Source: Rhynchopus euleeides
Lineage: Eukaryota; Euglenozoa; Diplonemea; Diplonemida; Diplonemidae
Length of the DNA stretch: 64,000 nt
Direction: 5' to 3'
Assembly: GCA_963210315.1 (NCBI GenBank)
Contig: OY723298.1
Span: 620,001 to 684,000, forward strand
Part shown: piece after piece, positions 46,364 to 56,344 of the stretch
Numbering within the stretch: position 1 is the first letter of the stretch
Layout: each line of letters begins with the position of its first letter
Program-made: the position numbers and the translations under genes
Notes under the pieces: generated by a model
Told to the model about the DNA's origin: nothing
The model's input: only the letters and a program-made list of their open reading frames with translations
Databases searched by the model: none

Positions 46364-47371
46364 TCACGCCGCTGCTGTGCGAGGTGCCGCAGAATGATAC
46401 GCGGGTGGCGAACTGGATGCCGCTGTCCCATCCCAGAGATCACGCGTCACTTCCAGGGTCGACCACATCACGATAACGAAGGGCAATGTGCGGAAGAGCT
46501 CGGCCAGCGCACCCACATAGAGCGAGGAGATTCCTTCACGCTTCAGCATGTCAGCTGCAACACGGAGGGGCGATGTGCTCCTCTGCGAGACCTGCAGCTG
46601 CCTCCGGATGACGTCACAGGGGTAGAGCAGGAGGGAGGAAAGACCTGCGAGGGACGCGGAGACCAACACCTGGGTTGGCTTGTCCACACCCTGCAGCCTC
46701 TCCTTGGCGGTCTCGTAGACAGTCATCTGCAGGGCAACCTCCGGCACCTTCTGCAGCAGCGAAACAGACAGCCCGTTGTAGAACCCCAGCAAGCCCTGCG
46801 CCGAGACAACCTGTGAGACAGCGCGGTTGACAGTCATGGCGGTCTGGTGTGGTGTGTGCTGCCCTGCAGTGCAGGCAGAGAGGTGGGTCCTCAGTGTGTC
46901 GAGGGGGTAGGTCAGAGCGACAGCACCGCCTCCGGCGATGCAGCCGCATGTGGCGCGTTCCAAAGGAGAGAGAGTGCCGCGACGGTCGGCGTCCCGCCTC
47001 CCGTGGTGAGATGCCAGGACACCGGCTTTGCTGACGTCATAAAGCATGAAGCTGATGCCGGAGTAAGGGAAGCGGTGGACGACAGTGACGAGGTTGCCCT
47101 TCCACAAGCTGCGCCACCCCTGTGTCCGGGCAAGGTCGCCCAGGGTTCCCCAGATGCCTCCCCCGTTGACGCGGCGGAGCTGCTGGAGGATGACGAGGCG
47201 TTGCATCGGCGCTGTTGCGGTTTTGGCAGCCCCGCCGCTCACGCCGCCCGCGAGCAGCTCAAACCAGGCGGGGCGGGTGCCTGTCGAAGCATCCCCACGC
47301 CCACCCCCCCGGGGGGGTGGGCGCACTGCCACCGAGGCCAGCTCCCCCCCCCCCCCCCGCAACAGCAACAC
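46364..47371 (-). CDS. Mitochondrial carrier family (SLC25) protein
   Basis: Three tandem ~100-residue repeats with the carrier signature P-x-(D/E)-x-x-(K/R), in order: APMQRL (degenerate, Gln in place of the acid), YPLDTLR, YPCDVIR. Each is followed by a loop and a second helix (GISFMLYDV, LQMTVYETAKERL, VIVMWSTLEV). The overall pattern is closest to the CoA/ATP-Mg/nucleotide carrier group, but the substrate is not certain. It acts in the inner mitochondrial membrane. The 5' end is unresolved: the frame is closed by TGA just upstream of a GTG at 47371, and conserved sequence (PAWFELLAGGVSGG) begins only near 47270. An upstream exon spliced at an AG near 47281 is likely. Poly-G/C tracts around 47340-47360 may also hide an indel. 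Confidence 0.85.
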   Translation of the reverse strand: MLLLRGGGGELASVAVRPPPRGGGRGDASTGTRPAWFELLAGGVSGGAAKTATAPMQRLVILQQLRRVNGGGIWGTLGDLARTQGWRSLWKGNLVTVVHRFPYSGISFMLYDVSKAGVLASHHGRRDADRRGTLSPLERATCGCIAGGGAVALTYPLDTLRTHLSACTAGQHTPHQTAMTVNRAVSQVVSAQGLLGFYNGLSVSLLQKVPEVALQMTVYETAKERLQGVDKPTQVLVSASLAGLSSLLLYPCDVIRRQLQVSQRSTSPLRVAADMLKREGISSLYVGALAELFRTLPFVIVMWSTLEVTRDLWDGTAASSSPPAYHSAAPRTAAA

Positions 47372-48579
47372 TCACAGCAGCAGCAGCAGCAGGGGCAAGA
47401 AAACAGCCTCGCTCGGATGTCTTCAGCCCAGGAGGAAGGGCGCGCGGGGTGGCGGTGAGGTTCCGAAGAGGAAGAGGAAGGCGAAGAAAGCCCTTCCCCC
47501 CCCCCCCCTTCCACAACGATCCCTCCCCCGCCCTCTCTCTGCTCGGCTTCTCTCGCTGGCTCCTCAGCTGCTCGCTCCCCAACTCTCGGGTCCCCCCCCC
47601 CTCCCGTCCGACTGCCACCTGCCACGCGCGTATTTGGTTAGACCTTTGGAGGGGGGGGGGGGAGGGGGGGCAAAAGTGTCACTTCAACTCTGCCTCTCTT
47701 TCTCCACTGATTGATGCTTCGTTTGATGCGTTGACGCTTCCACTCGGGTGAGGAGGCTCGGTGGCAGCAGCAACAACAAAAAATGTCAGAGGGGGAGAGA
47801 GAGAGAGAAAGAACACCCGGTGCGCCTAAAAAAAGTGCCCTGACTCAAAAAAGACTTGGAGTTGCGTTCTTTGTTTGTACAAACGGTGCCTGCTAGTGCA
47901 TGTGTGCAGGATACCGAACGCTGCCACGAGTCTTTTTAGTGTGAAAAGCTAGCTGTTCTTGCAAAAAACTTGGTCAAAAATGCAGAGAAGAGCGAAGGAG
48001 GAGGGGTGTTGAGGGGTCGGGGAGGGGGGGAGGGGCAGCTATCACCGCCAGGTCAAATTCATTCAGGCTAGGTCCGCTTGACACAGCCCGGCTAAACCGG
48101 GCGCGATACCACACCACCCCACTCTGTCGAGGGGGGATAGACGAACGAGACAGGTGGGGGGGGGGGGGGTTTCGGGGGTAAGCGGGTGACAAGTCGGGAA
48201 TGCAGCCCATCTCACCTTGCCACACACATCACCCCTTTCGCCCCTCCTCAAACCGCACATTTGTATGTATTGCACATCACATGCTTGAGGGCAGCAGGAC
48301 CTGCCCTGCCAAGCAACAGCCCACACACCGAAGGTGTGCAGGCAAGCTCTGGAGCGAGATAGCGTGCGGGGCACACCCCGCACCCCTCCGCCCCGTCTTC
48401 TGACAAGGGCATCTGCCTATTTTTTTGAGAACTGCTGGCAGTCGGGGGAGTGGGATGGCGGGTTTTGTAGGGCAACAAAAACGCCCTCCCCCCCCCCGCC
48501 TCTCGCCTCTGACCCACCCCACCCCACCCCTCTACGCGGCGGGAGAGACCCCCGGAGCAGGGAGTAACGCTGTCCCCTG
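47372..48579. other. Intergenic DNA between carrier and ATG101
   Basis: GC-rich frames at 47239-47714 are low complexity. 47662-47744 is a dispersed repeat shared with 50927-51008. A GA tract (47796-47810) and poly-G runs near 48158 are present. No gene is seen. Confidence 0.5.
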
Positions 48580-49744
48580 TCATCTATACGTGAGGTAGGA
48601 GAGGAGGCTACCCACTGTGTCCATGAAGTTAGGGTTTGTCACTTCGTGGTGGAAGGTGAAGTCGTAGTGGGCTCCGTCGTTGGGAGGAACGTAGTTCTCT
48701 GCGATCGCAGTGTCGGTTGTTCGCACGATAAAATTCAAAGCGCGGAAGAGGCACTGGTGCTGCTCGTTTTTCGACGCACGCGCCTTGATGCAAATCTGTG
48801 AGAAAGGTGGGGGTGGTGGTGGTGTTGTCAAAGCAAATCGTACACCTTTCGCTGTATGGTAGACACACTGCGATTGATGGAAGTTATGTGTGTTCAACAC
48901 AGCAGACATCGGCAGCCACTGGGTGGCCTGCACCTTCCAACAGCAGCGGGCCTGGGCTGTGGACTCGTGCCCGCCAATCCTAGTTCCCAACACCCTGTTG
49001 CGTGTCTCCGACTCATTTTTAGTACCGTCGAGGTCGCAACCTCCTCCCTACAGAAAGATGGAGTTTCGTGCGGGTTGCAAGCCGCATTTGCAATCCGTGC
49101 AATGATGGACGACGGGGGCGAGCTGACGTCCGCTGCAGATGCAGCAGCTGCGGTCCGCCAGGCCAGCGGTGGCCTGCAGCTCTTCTTGGCGGGTGGTGGG
49201 GTGAGAGTACCTGCGGACGGTCGGAGAGAAGCACCTCCACGCCGTGTTCCTGGAGGTCCAGCAACTGTGGGGGAAACATATCCAGAACATATATTCGCAT
49301 GAAGAATAAAGGGGACACGGAGATCTCCCTTCAGCGAAGCGCGGAAGTCGAGTGGCATGTGAGCGGTGAGAACATGGGGGGGAGACATACGGGAATCACC
49401 CACCGCTCCCACTCGTGGGTGACGTTCTGGGTGTTGACGTTCATCATCCTCAGCTGCAGGTGGAACACCTTCTCGATCTTCTGGTCGCGCTTCAGCTTCT
49501 GCAACGCGGTGCAAAACCCGGTGATGCCTTTGTAGACCTTCGACCGCACTGTCTGGTCGTCCTGCCCAACCTTGCAGAAGGTAAGAGGAATCGCCAACGT
49601 GCTCTCGGCAAGCGTCTCCTCCACCGGAAACACATTCCCCAGAAGGCGCTGGAACAGGATAGAGTGTATGATGCAATCCAGCGCGTCGACGATCTGCGGC
49701 TCCTCAAGAGGGATCTCCTCCAACTCGTGGTACTTCGGGTTCAT
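48580..49744 (-). CDS. ATG101: Autophagy-related protein 101, two exons
   Basis: HORMA-domain subunit of the Atg1/ULK kinase complex that stabilises Atg13 and starts autophagosome formation. Exon 1 is 49391-49744 (118 codons), exon 2 is 48580-48795 (71 codons plus stop); the 595-bp intron starts GTATGT and ends CAG, with the phase kept. Conserved family features: IVDALDCIIHSILFQRLLGNV (the ILHTI-x-FHR-x-x-G helix), WERWVI joined across the splice to ICIKARAS, then LFRALNFIV and the ENYVPP loop before the last strand. At 189 residues it is a little shorter than animal ATG101 (about 218). The start chosen is the Met right before the first family-like strand. Whether the WF finger is present is not clear. 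Confidence 0.85.
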
Positions 49745-50178
49745 CGTGTAGTGTACGGTGGTCACCCGACGGGTGCCTGGCCAACAGGAAGCGGGAAGGT
49801 GAATTGGGCATGAGCGACGATATGCCTGACAGACTTCGGACGTGAGGATCATCCACAGGGTTGAAAGGGTATGGCTGCAACACGACAGGCATACGGGCAC
49901 ACTCATAACAAAACAGCTATGGCAACCAAGGGCGAGTGGGGCGATGGCGGTAGGGTGGGGTGGGGCAGCGTGGGGTGGGGCAGCGCGGCCCTCCCTGTGA
50001 TGCGGATACGATGTTTCTTCGCTTGGATGCGTGGTTCCTTACTGTCCCCACTTCTACGAAGAAGGCTCGCCACTGAGATCGCGAGAACACCTCACACGCC
50101 TGCTGCGGGTGTGGTGTGTCCTGCAGAATCTGCGGTGTTAGCACAACCCCCCAAAAAAACGGGGAAAGAAAAAAACTA

Positions 50179-50238
50179 TCTGTGCCCCCGCTAGATCGTA
50201 ACCCCGGTGGGGCCGCACGATCCAGCTAAAGGCACAGA
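50179..50238. ncRNA. Candidate small structured RNA (hairpin)
   Basis: Three stacked stems: TCTGTGCC/GGCACAGA, then GCTAGATCGT/ACGATCCAGC with one A-C mismatch, then CCCC/GGGG around a 3-nt loop. The 3' arm and the following ~40 nt (GGCACAGAA ... GCCGAACA ... AGAATA) are repeated at 50763-50823. No known RNA class is recognised and no expression signal is visible. Confidence 0.35.
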
Positions 50239-50442
50239 AAGTTTCCCCAGTTGGCTACGCCGAACACAAAATAGAATAATCATAAATAAGTGAGAGATGA
50301 TGGTACCGAGAGGATCTTAAGATGGAAGCGAAGCCAAGCAAATCGATTGCCTCTCTTCGAACGCAGAAACCCCACATTATGTAGTGGGGCATATTTGCAA
50401 GGATCCACACGGCACATGATCTCCAACGTTTTTTTGGCAAAA

Positions 50443-50607
50443 AAGAGCCCGGGTTTTGTTTGCGCACGAGAGGCAGTGTGTTGTGGCCCCTGTGAAGGGC
50501 GTTGCCGTGAATAAGCGGTTTTGTGTTGCTCTCTCAAAACACACTGCATGCGGGTCCGCTCCCACTGACTCTTTCGCTGTGACAAGCAAACTTGTTTGGG
50601 CAAAAAA
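50443..50607. repeat. Dispersed ~165-bp repeat, second full copy
   Basis: Homologous to 34632-34797 in pogo-like element B, with scattered substitutions. No TIRs border it here, so it is either a remnant of a B-related element or an independent repeat captured by B. Confidence 0.8.
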
Positions 50608-51119
50608 TAACCCAACTCACAAAAAATTAGATGTGCCCCTGATGGTGATGCAATGTGAAGCGATAAACACTCGCCTCCATTCGTGACGTTGGGACGCATA
50701 TCCCACTCTTTCATGACCACTCCCCATCAGGGTTGCGTGAGTGTGGAGGCAGTTTCGCAAAGATCCAGCAAAGGGCACAGAAGTCTTTCGTCAGTTGGGT
50801 TCTGCCGAACAAATAAACAGAATACAAAGCAAGAAAAACTACACGGGGATGGCACAGGACCTTCCGGTTCCTGCAAGCAAACAATGATGGGTCAGCAAAA
50901 CGAATGGATCCCATTAGGGGACGGGGGAGGGGGGGCAAAAGTGTCACTTCAACTCTGCCGCTCTTCCTCTGCAACTTGATACTTCGTTTGATATGTTGGC
51001 GCTTCCACACACAGTTACAAACCCACTTGCCTGATGAAGGGGATGGTGTGTAGATCACGTTTGGCAGAGCCGAATGACATTTTCCACGCGAAAGTCGTGT
51101 GGGTAAAAATAGAATGAGA

Positions 51120-53222
51120 CATGAATCTGCCCCGTTAACGGCTACCGGGTATTACCGGGTCGAAAAACGGGTATTACCGGGTCCGGTAATACCCGTTTGC
51201 CCGGTAATACCCGGTAATACCCGGTTATAGCCCGGTAGCGCTACCGGGGATTTTCCATGGGAATTTCCCTTTGTTTTTAGGTTGATTCCCTTCCCCTTAG
51301 CAGTGTGTTGTGGTCGACATTGGATTCTATGGCGCATGGGGTGATCGAAAGCCGGGTTCCGCAGTTCACGTCTGGTTTGTGTGGCTCACTGCAGACTTTT
51401 CGAGTTTCGCAGCAATGCTGACTACTGCACGGTGCCCACACACCACCTGAGCCCTTCCAGAGCCGGCGGTGTCGTCAGATCAGGCAGTCGATCACACGCG
51501 TAATGAGACAGGCGTGATCATAGGACCACCTTCCTCTCCCAAAGTCTGCGAGCCCCATTCCATTGGGGGGTAGTGACTGCCTGGGCCAACAGGGTCTTGG
51601 GGCAGGCACATTCTGAACCAATGAAGGTTCCATCACAGAGAGGGCACTGTTCCCGTAGCTTCCATCATTTAAGGACCTTGGCTCAGAAATGCAGAAACGG
51701 TGCGTCACCAAATGGTTGCAAAGTGGCACAGAGCGAAGGGCTCCTCGTTTTCAATGATCGATCCTTCGTTCAGGGAAGCCATCTTCTCTTACCCCAGGCT
51801 CGAGTGGTCACGCCAGCTCCGTTATTCGGTCACATCGCTCTGCTGGCTGGGTGCTTGTCGCAACACATACCTGCGAGCAGCCAACGAGCATTATGGTACC
51901 GAGAGATGCTTCTTGGCGTGGCCGGGCTTGTGGTTCCTACCACAACAGGTCACAGTACGGTGAGCGGACTTGCTATATTTGCTGGGGTGGCTTCAACACG
52001 GGCTCGCCACTGGACTGCCCTCGGGCCAAGGTGGATAATCGCACCTGCCTTCGGGACGCTGAGTATCCGCCCCGTGTATGATGAGCGGAAGCTAACCAGC
52101 CTGCAGTCGACCCACGTGGTGGCCTGACGACTCCCAGACAACGGCTGGTTTGGGCAGGTGGACGGGAAGAGCTGGTTCTGGAGTTGTGGTGTCGACACGT
52201 TTCCATTTTGAGAAATTCTCTGTGATACGCTCCACAACAAGACGCCCATTCCCATGTGAAGCCTCTCTGGCGACACCCTTGACAAGAGCACCTGGCACTC
52301 TGTACAGGACCTGCAGCTAAGATCCGGGCTGGTGCGGCAAGGTATTTGAGCGACCCCTTACGATATGATGCAATCCAGAGAAGTCCCAGCAAAACGTGGA
52401 TTCGACCAGGCCCTCAATATGCACGAGTTGCGCCTGCTTCTTGTCATCTTGCCTGGCTACTGGTCCCTCTGATAAATCATCAGCTTGGTTCGAGTCGGGA
52501 CAAGTCATGATGCATGCTTCAAAGAACTTAGCCTCGTGGACGGCCTGTTGTGTGACGACACGCTCTGCCTCCGTGGAAGCGGACGAGGCCATGAAGTGCA
52601 TTGAAGAGGGAGGGAGAGGAGGCAACACACGGAGGACACAGGCACAGACAGGGGGGTGTGTGTCCCTCATAGATCTTGGTTGAACGAACAGGTGTTGGAA
52701 TCAGGGCCTGGGCTCATTATCTCGACCTTTGTTTGTGTAATCATCGGGGCACGCCACGCCAACACAGCCCCCCACCGCCATGCCGCAAAGCCTGCCTCAT
52801 AGATATTGGTTGTACTGAACGTGGGTGTTCCCCAGCCGTTCCCACTCCCAGTGTTCCCAGGGCCGCCCCTGTGAGGGGTGGGCCAGGAGGGGCTGCAGAG
52901 GCTGGCCTTCAGAATAACGCAGGGGGGTCACCTAACACCTGACATTCCCCCCGCGCACCTTCCCTTGGACTGCCAGACGGAAGATCACCAGAACCCTGCA
53001 GTTGATTCACTGCGACACCCCACGAACCATCCCTGTACCAAGGAAATTCCCACGGAAAATCCCCGGTAATACGAAAACGGGTATTACCGGACCCGGTAAT
53101 ACCCCCGATTTTACCCGGTAATACCCGTTTTTGACCCGGTAATACCCGGTAATGGAGGCCGATTACCGGGTTTCCGGTAATACCCGGTAATACCGGTTAC
53201 CCGTTAACGGGGCAGATTCATG
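51120..53222. mobile_element. 2.1-kb TIR element with 6-bp target duplication ATGAGA
   Basis: Ends CATGAATCTGCCCCGTTAAC and its inverse, flanked by ATGAGA at 51114-51119 and 53223-53228. Subterminal DNA of ~120-170 bp at each end is an array of direct and inverted ACCCGGTAATACCCG motifs. The interior has only doubtful frames (plus 51573-52127; minus 52670-52317 with KFFEACIMTCPDSNQ), none recognised as a transposase. The right end is 38 bp from the stop of the next gene. Confidence 0.88.
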
Positions 53223-53259
53223 ATGAGAATATCAACCACGCGTGCATCATTTGACCACA

Positions 53260-54750
53260 TTACAGAGTGTCATGCGCAGGGTCATGCGCGTTCGTCGGCT
53301 CGCCTGCATCGTCAGGTGCCGTGGTCTTGCTGCGCGTCGTGCACATGCACCACGCCAGCACAACTCCAACCAGGACAACAAAAGCCACTGACCCGCAGAT
53401 GATGCCGACGAGCGCCCCCACGGACAGATCATCATCTGAATCATCAGCCGCAACACACATCTGCTTGTTCTCCGAGACCACGTACCCCGACCTGCAGCGC
53501 TGCACCTGGCAGGCGCCTTCGACAACGGTGAAGGTAAGTGCGTGGTCCGCCTTGCACTGCATGTTGTCTACCCACTCGGCACGCACGTAGGCGGCCTTTC
53601 CCAGAGCACGCAGCTCTGCGCTGTAGTCGTCCTTCGCAAGCTCCGCCTCCAGATCGGTGGGAAGGTCCCTCAGAAGCAGAAGAGCGACAGACGCCGACTC
53701 GACCCTCACGAGGACAGTCATAACCCCGTTGCTGGCGCATGTCATCTTGATGTTTGGGCTGGAGGAGCGGCCGCTGGTGAGGGCGGTCAGGGCCTTCGCC
53801 ATGTCCTGAAGCGCGCTGTATGATGGGCATGCCTGCACGCCGCCCCACACGGCAATGATATTCTCTGTCGAACGGAAGGCGGTGGTGGTAAGCGCGGGAA
53901 CTTCCGCTGGCACGCACGTGGGAGCATGATGCCCATGGGACCTCGGAGGGGCGAACTGCACTGGCGACGAGCACTGGCACGTGCCGCTCGAGCTGCATGT
54001 GGCACCCGTGTCACCGTACAGCGCACAGTCGGCATCCTTCCGGCACCACGCGAGCTTGGACAGATCGTAAGAATGCGACGAAAGAGAGGTATACTCAACG
54101 GGAGACGCCACCGGCAAACACATGTCGTCGTAAACAGTGTAACCTGCCTCGCATGCGACGGTGACGCAGCCCGAGTACCTGTACTCCATCTCTGTCGCAT
54201 GCGACATCGCCTGGCACCGGAGCGTGTCCAGCCACTGCACACCGACGTGCACTGGCTGAGACAGCCCGAGTTCCTGCATCCTCTGGTCCTTCGCCAGCTC
54301 CTGCGCGAGCACACCCTCAAGGCCCCGCGTGTGCAGCTTCAAGAGATCAGACCTCTCGAGCATCGTTACGCCCACCTGCATTGCGAAGAAGTCCCCGAGA
54401 CAGTGCACACTCAAGTCGCCCAGCACGTAGGAGCCCCCGGCAACGGTGGCGATGGCCGCGCGCAGCGCGGCCAGCTCGGCGGTGTTACTGAGGAAATGCA
54501 CGCAGTTCTCTGGACGGGGGAACCACGCACGCACGGACTCGACGAAGGTCGTGTTAGTATTATTTGTGCACAGAGGCACATCCACCGCGATGGGAGAGGA
54601 CTCTTCGGAACACACACAGGCACCCCCCTGGCACACCGCCCCTTCATTGGTGTACGACTGACAGTGGCTGTTGTCACGGCACCACAGCCTCACCTCGGCG
54701 GCACACCCTGCAATGGTGGCAGCAAGCAGCAGCATTTGGACAGACCGCAT
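53260..54750 (-). CDS. Cysteine-rich type I membrane protein with two tandem repeats
   Basis: 496 residues. There is a signal peptide (MRSVQMLLLAATIAGCAA), an ectodomain of two homologous ~210-residue repeats, one TM segment (VGALVGIICGSVAFVVLVGV, about 448-470) and a short Lys/Asp-rich cytosolic tail. Each repeat starts with an EGF-like motif (WCRDNSHCQSY...CVC; WCRKDADCALY...CQC), continues with an alpha/beta part containing a Glu-Leu-Ala-Lys-Asp helix and a V(Q/E)W(L/V)D strand, and ends with a Cys pair (CVTVACEAGYTVYDDMC; CQVQRCRSGYVVSENKQMC). Asn-x-Thr sites (NTNTT) suggest glycosylation. The ATG follows CTTTCAGG, a good trans-splice acceptor. The function is unknown; a cell-surface role is inferred from topology. 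Confidence 0.88.
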   Translation of the reverse strand: MRSVQMLLLAATIAGCAAEVRLWCRDNSHCQSYTNEGAVCQGGACVCSEESSPIAVDVPLCTNNTNTTFVESVRAWFPRPENCVHFLSNTAELAALRAAIATVAGGSYVLGDLSVHCLGDFFAMQVGVTMLERSDLLKLHTRGLEGVLAQELAKDQRMQELGLSQPVHVGVQWLDTLRCQAMSHATEMEYRYSGCVTVACEAGYTVYDDMCLPVASPVEYTSLSSHSYDLSKLAWCRKDADCALYGDTGATCSSSGTCQCSSPVQFAPPRSHGHHAPTCVPAEVPALTTTAFRSTENIIAVWGGVQACPSYSALQDMAKALTALTSGRSSSPNIKMTCASNGVMTVLVRVESASVALLLLRDLPTDLEAELAKDDYSAELRALGKAAYVRAEWVDNMQCKADHALTFTVVEGACQVQRCRSGYVVSENKQMCVAADDSDDDLSVGALVGIICGSVAFVVLVGVVLAWCMCTTRSKTTAPDDAGEPTNAHDPAHDTL

Positions 54751-55423
54751 CCTGAAAGACTACCTCTTCCGATAATCACACCTGCGCAGTGGTGTAGTGT
54801 GGTGGGCTCGAGGCTTGCTGTTGGGGCTCAACACACAAAAGGGGGAAGCGGAAGGGGCAGCTCATCCCGGCCTGACTGATATCTGCTCACGCGCTGGGTG
54901 TGGGCTGGCGTGTGGGGACATAACACACACAACCCTGCTGTGGGTTGTGTGGCGAGTTTCCCACCCTCCACAAACCTTGCGACTTGTAAGCGGCGATTGC
55001 CTTCCGAGGATAGAAACAGGCCGGATCGCTTCCAAAATCACAAGCGAAGAAGGGGGCTATCTGGGCAAGGTGCACCGCCCCTCCTCACTGATGCCCCGCC
55101 CCGCCCTTCAGGTCGGGGAGGGCATAGAGCGGCCACGCCGTCATGGAACGGGAGGCCGTCCATCCATGATGTACCATTCAAGACCAATACCTGCCTGCAC
55201 TGGGTGCGCTGGTTTGCTCAATAAACATAGGCAGTCGACCCATCGGCAGCCCATTTCGAGCTGGCTCTGGCGGGGCAACCTCTCCAGCCTTCGGAACTGT
55301 GTTCCCCCAACTGGGGTCGGGGCGCAGTTGTGACAGGAGAAGCTGAACAGGACACCATTCACGGTGTTGCAACGTGCCCCCCTCTTCGTCCAAATGCCGA
55401 ACGTAGTGTACAGCACAGCTCTC
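54751..55423. other. Intergenic DNA between membrane protein and TRM9
   Basis: No gene is seen. The downstream side of TRM9 is GC-rich and carries only short antisense frames. Confidence 0.5.
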
Positions 55424-56344
55424 TCATGCCGGCACACTTGCAACGCACCCCTCAGCCTGTGCGCCTGTGCAGCTCGCCGCCGCCTCCGCTGAGAGCGTCT
55501 TCTCTGCAATCACACACCAGTTATCGGAATCATAGTACCGCGTGCAGACCGAAACACCCCCCACCTCCGCCAGCAGGGCCTCCAGCTCCCCCTCGGCAAA
55601 AAGATGGTAGTACCTCGCATGCACGTGACCGGCCTCCCCTGCAGGGCCCGGGCCTCCCGAGACCCCCGACTCCCCTGCCCCCGCCACACTGCTGGGCGGC
55701 TGCGCCTCCTCCCCCTTCTTCTCCTTCGCCTCCGCTGGGGGCTGCCGCCCCTTCTGCGTGCCGGGGCGGAACCTTTCATGCAGAGTCCAGGGGACTGTGA
55801 CGTCCTGTGTGGGTGCGTCGTGGAACCGCTTCTGCCCCGCAGCCCAGACGTAGACAAGAAGACGGCCGCCAGGACGCAGCACACGCACCATCTCGCTCAG
55901 CGCTGCGGTGCGCCGTGCATCTGTAGAGAGGTGGTGCAGCATCGCGATGCTGATGACAGCGTCAAAGCAGCAGCTCCGGTGCGGCAGCGTCAGCGCGTTG
56001 GCAACCTGGCAGTCGATGCCGCGCGTCGCTGCGAAAGCGAGGAGCGACGGGCTGGTGTCACACCCCATCAGCACGCGCCCCCCCTCCACGCCCGCAAGGC
56101 TCTTCCCATTCCCGCACCCGACATCCAAAACGAAGCTGCCCGGAGGCTGGCTGTTCACAAACTCCGCCACCTTCGGCCACGCCTTATACCGGGTGGAGCT
56201 GAAGTGCGGCGCGATCGCCTCATACACGCGGTGCACATGCTCCTGCTCGAAAGCACCCTCCCCTCCCCGGTTCACATCCGCCCACTCATCGAGGACCGAG
56301 GCCTCCCCGAACTTCCGCTTCGACCCCACTGCTGGGTCCGGCAT
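55424..56344 (-). CDS. TRM9: tRNA (uridine-34) carboxymethyl methyltransferase, Trm9/ALKBH8 type
   Basis: SAM-dependent methylation of carboxymethyl-uridine at the wobble base of tRNA, giving mcm5U. In other eukaryotes it acts with Trm112. 306 residues: the family N-terminus EHVHRVYEAIAPHFSSTRYK (about 35-54) and AWPKVAEF; SAM motif I VLDVGCGNGKSL (72-83); CDTSP (95-99); AISIAMLHHLS-like motif IV (131-140); VLRPGGRLLVYVWA (155-168). A Pro/Lys/Glu-rich linker (about 195-240) precedes the C-terminal RYYHLFAEGELEALL and DSDNWCVIAEK, which close the Rossmann fold. A ~20-residue Ala/Cys-rich tail is lineage-specific. The start is the first Met, 20-30 residues ahead of conserved sequence. Confidence 0.94.
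   Translation of the reverse strand: MPDPAVGSKRKFGEASVLDEWADVNRGGEGAFEQEHVHRVYEAIAPHFSSTRYKAWPKVAEFVNSQPPGSFVLDVGCGNGKSLAGVEGGRVLMGCDTSPSLLAFAATRGIDCQVANALTLPHRSCCFDAVISIAMLHHLSTDARRTAALSEMVRVLRPGGRLLVYVWAAGQKRFHDAPTQDVTVPWTLHERFRPGTQKGRQPPAEAKEKKGEEAQPPSSVAGAGESGVSGGPGPAGEAGHVHARYYHLFAEGELEALLAEVGGVSVCTRYYDSDNWCVIAEKTLSAEAAASCTGAQAEGCVASVPA

Larger units (their letters stand above)
49745..51119. other. Intergenic DNA with hairpins and dispersed repeats
   Basis: No gene is seen. Contains the hairpin at 50179-50238, its partial homologue at 50763-50823, the dispersed 165-bp repeat at 50443-50607, the 47.7-kb repeat at 50927-51008, and a CCTGATGAAGGGG-containing hairpin near 51005-51050. Confidence 0.5.

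Noticed and set aside
50179-50238. SECIS element
   Set aside because: The hairpin lacks the ATGA/GA quartet and the AA apical motif, and no TGA-containing selenoprotein frame precedes it.
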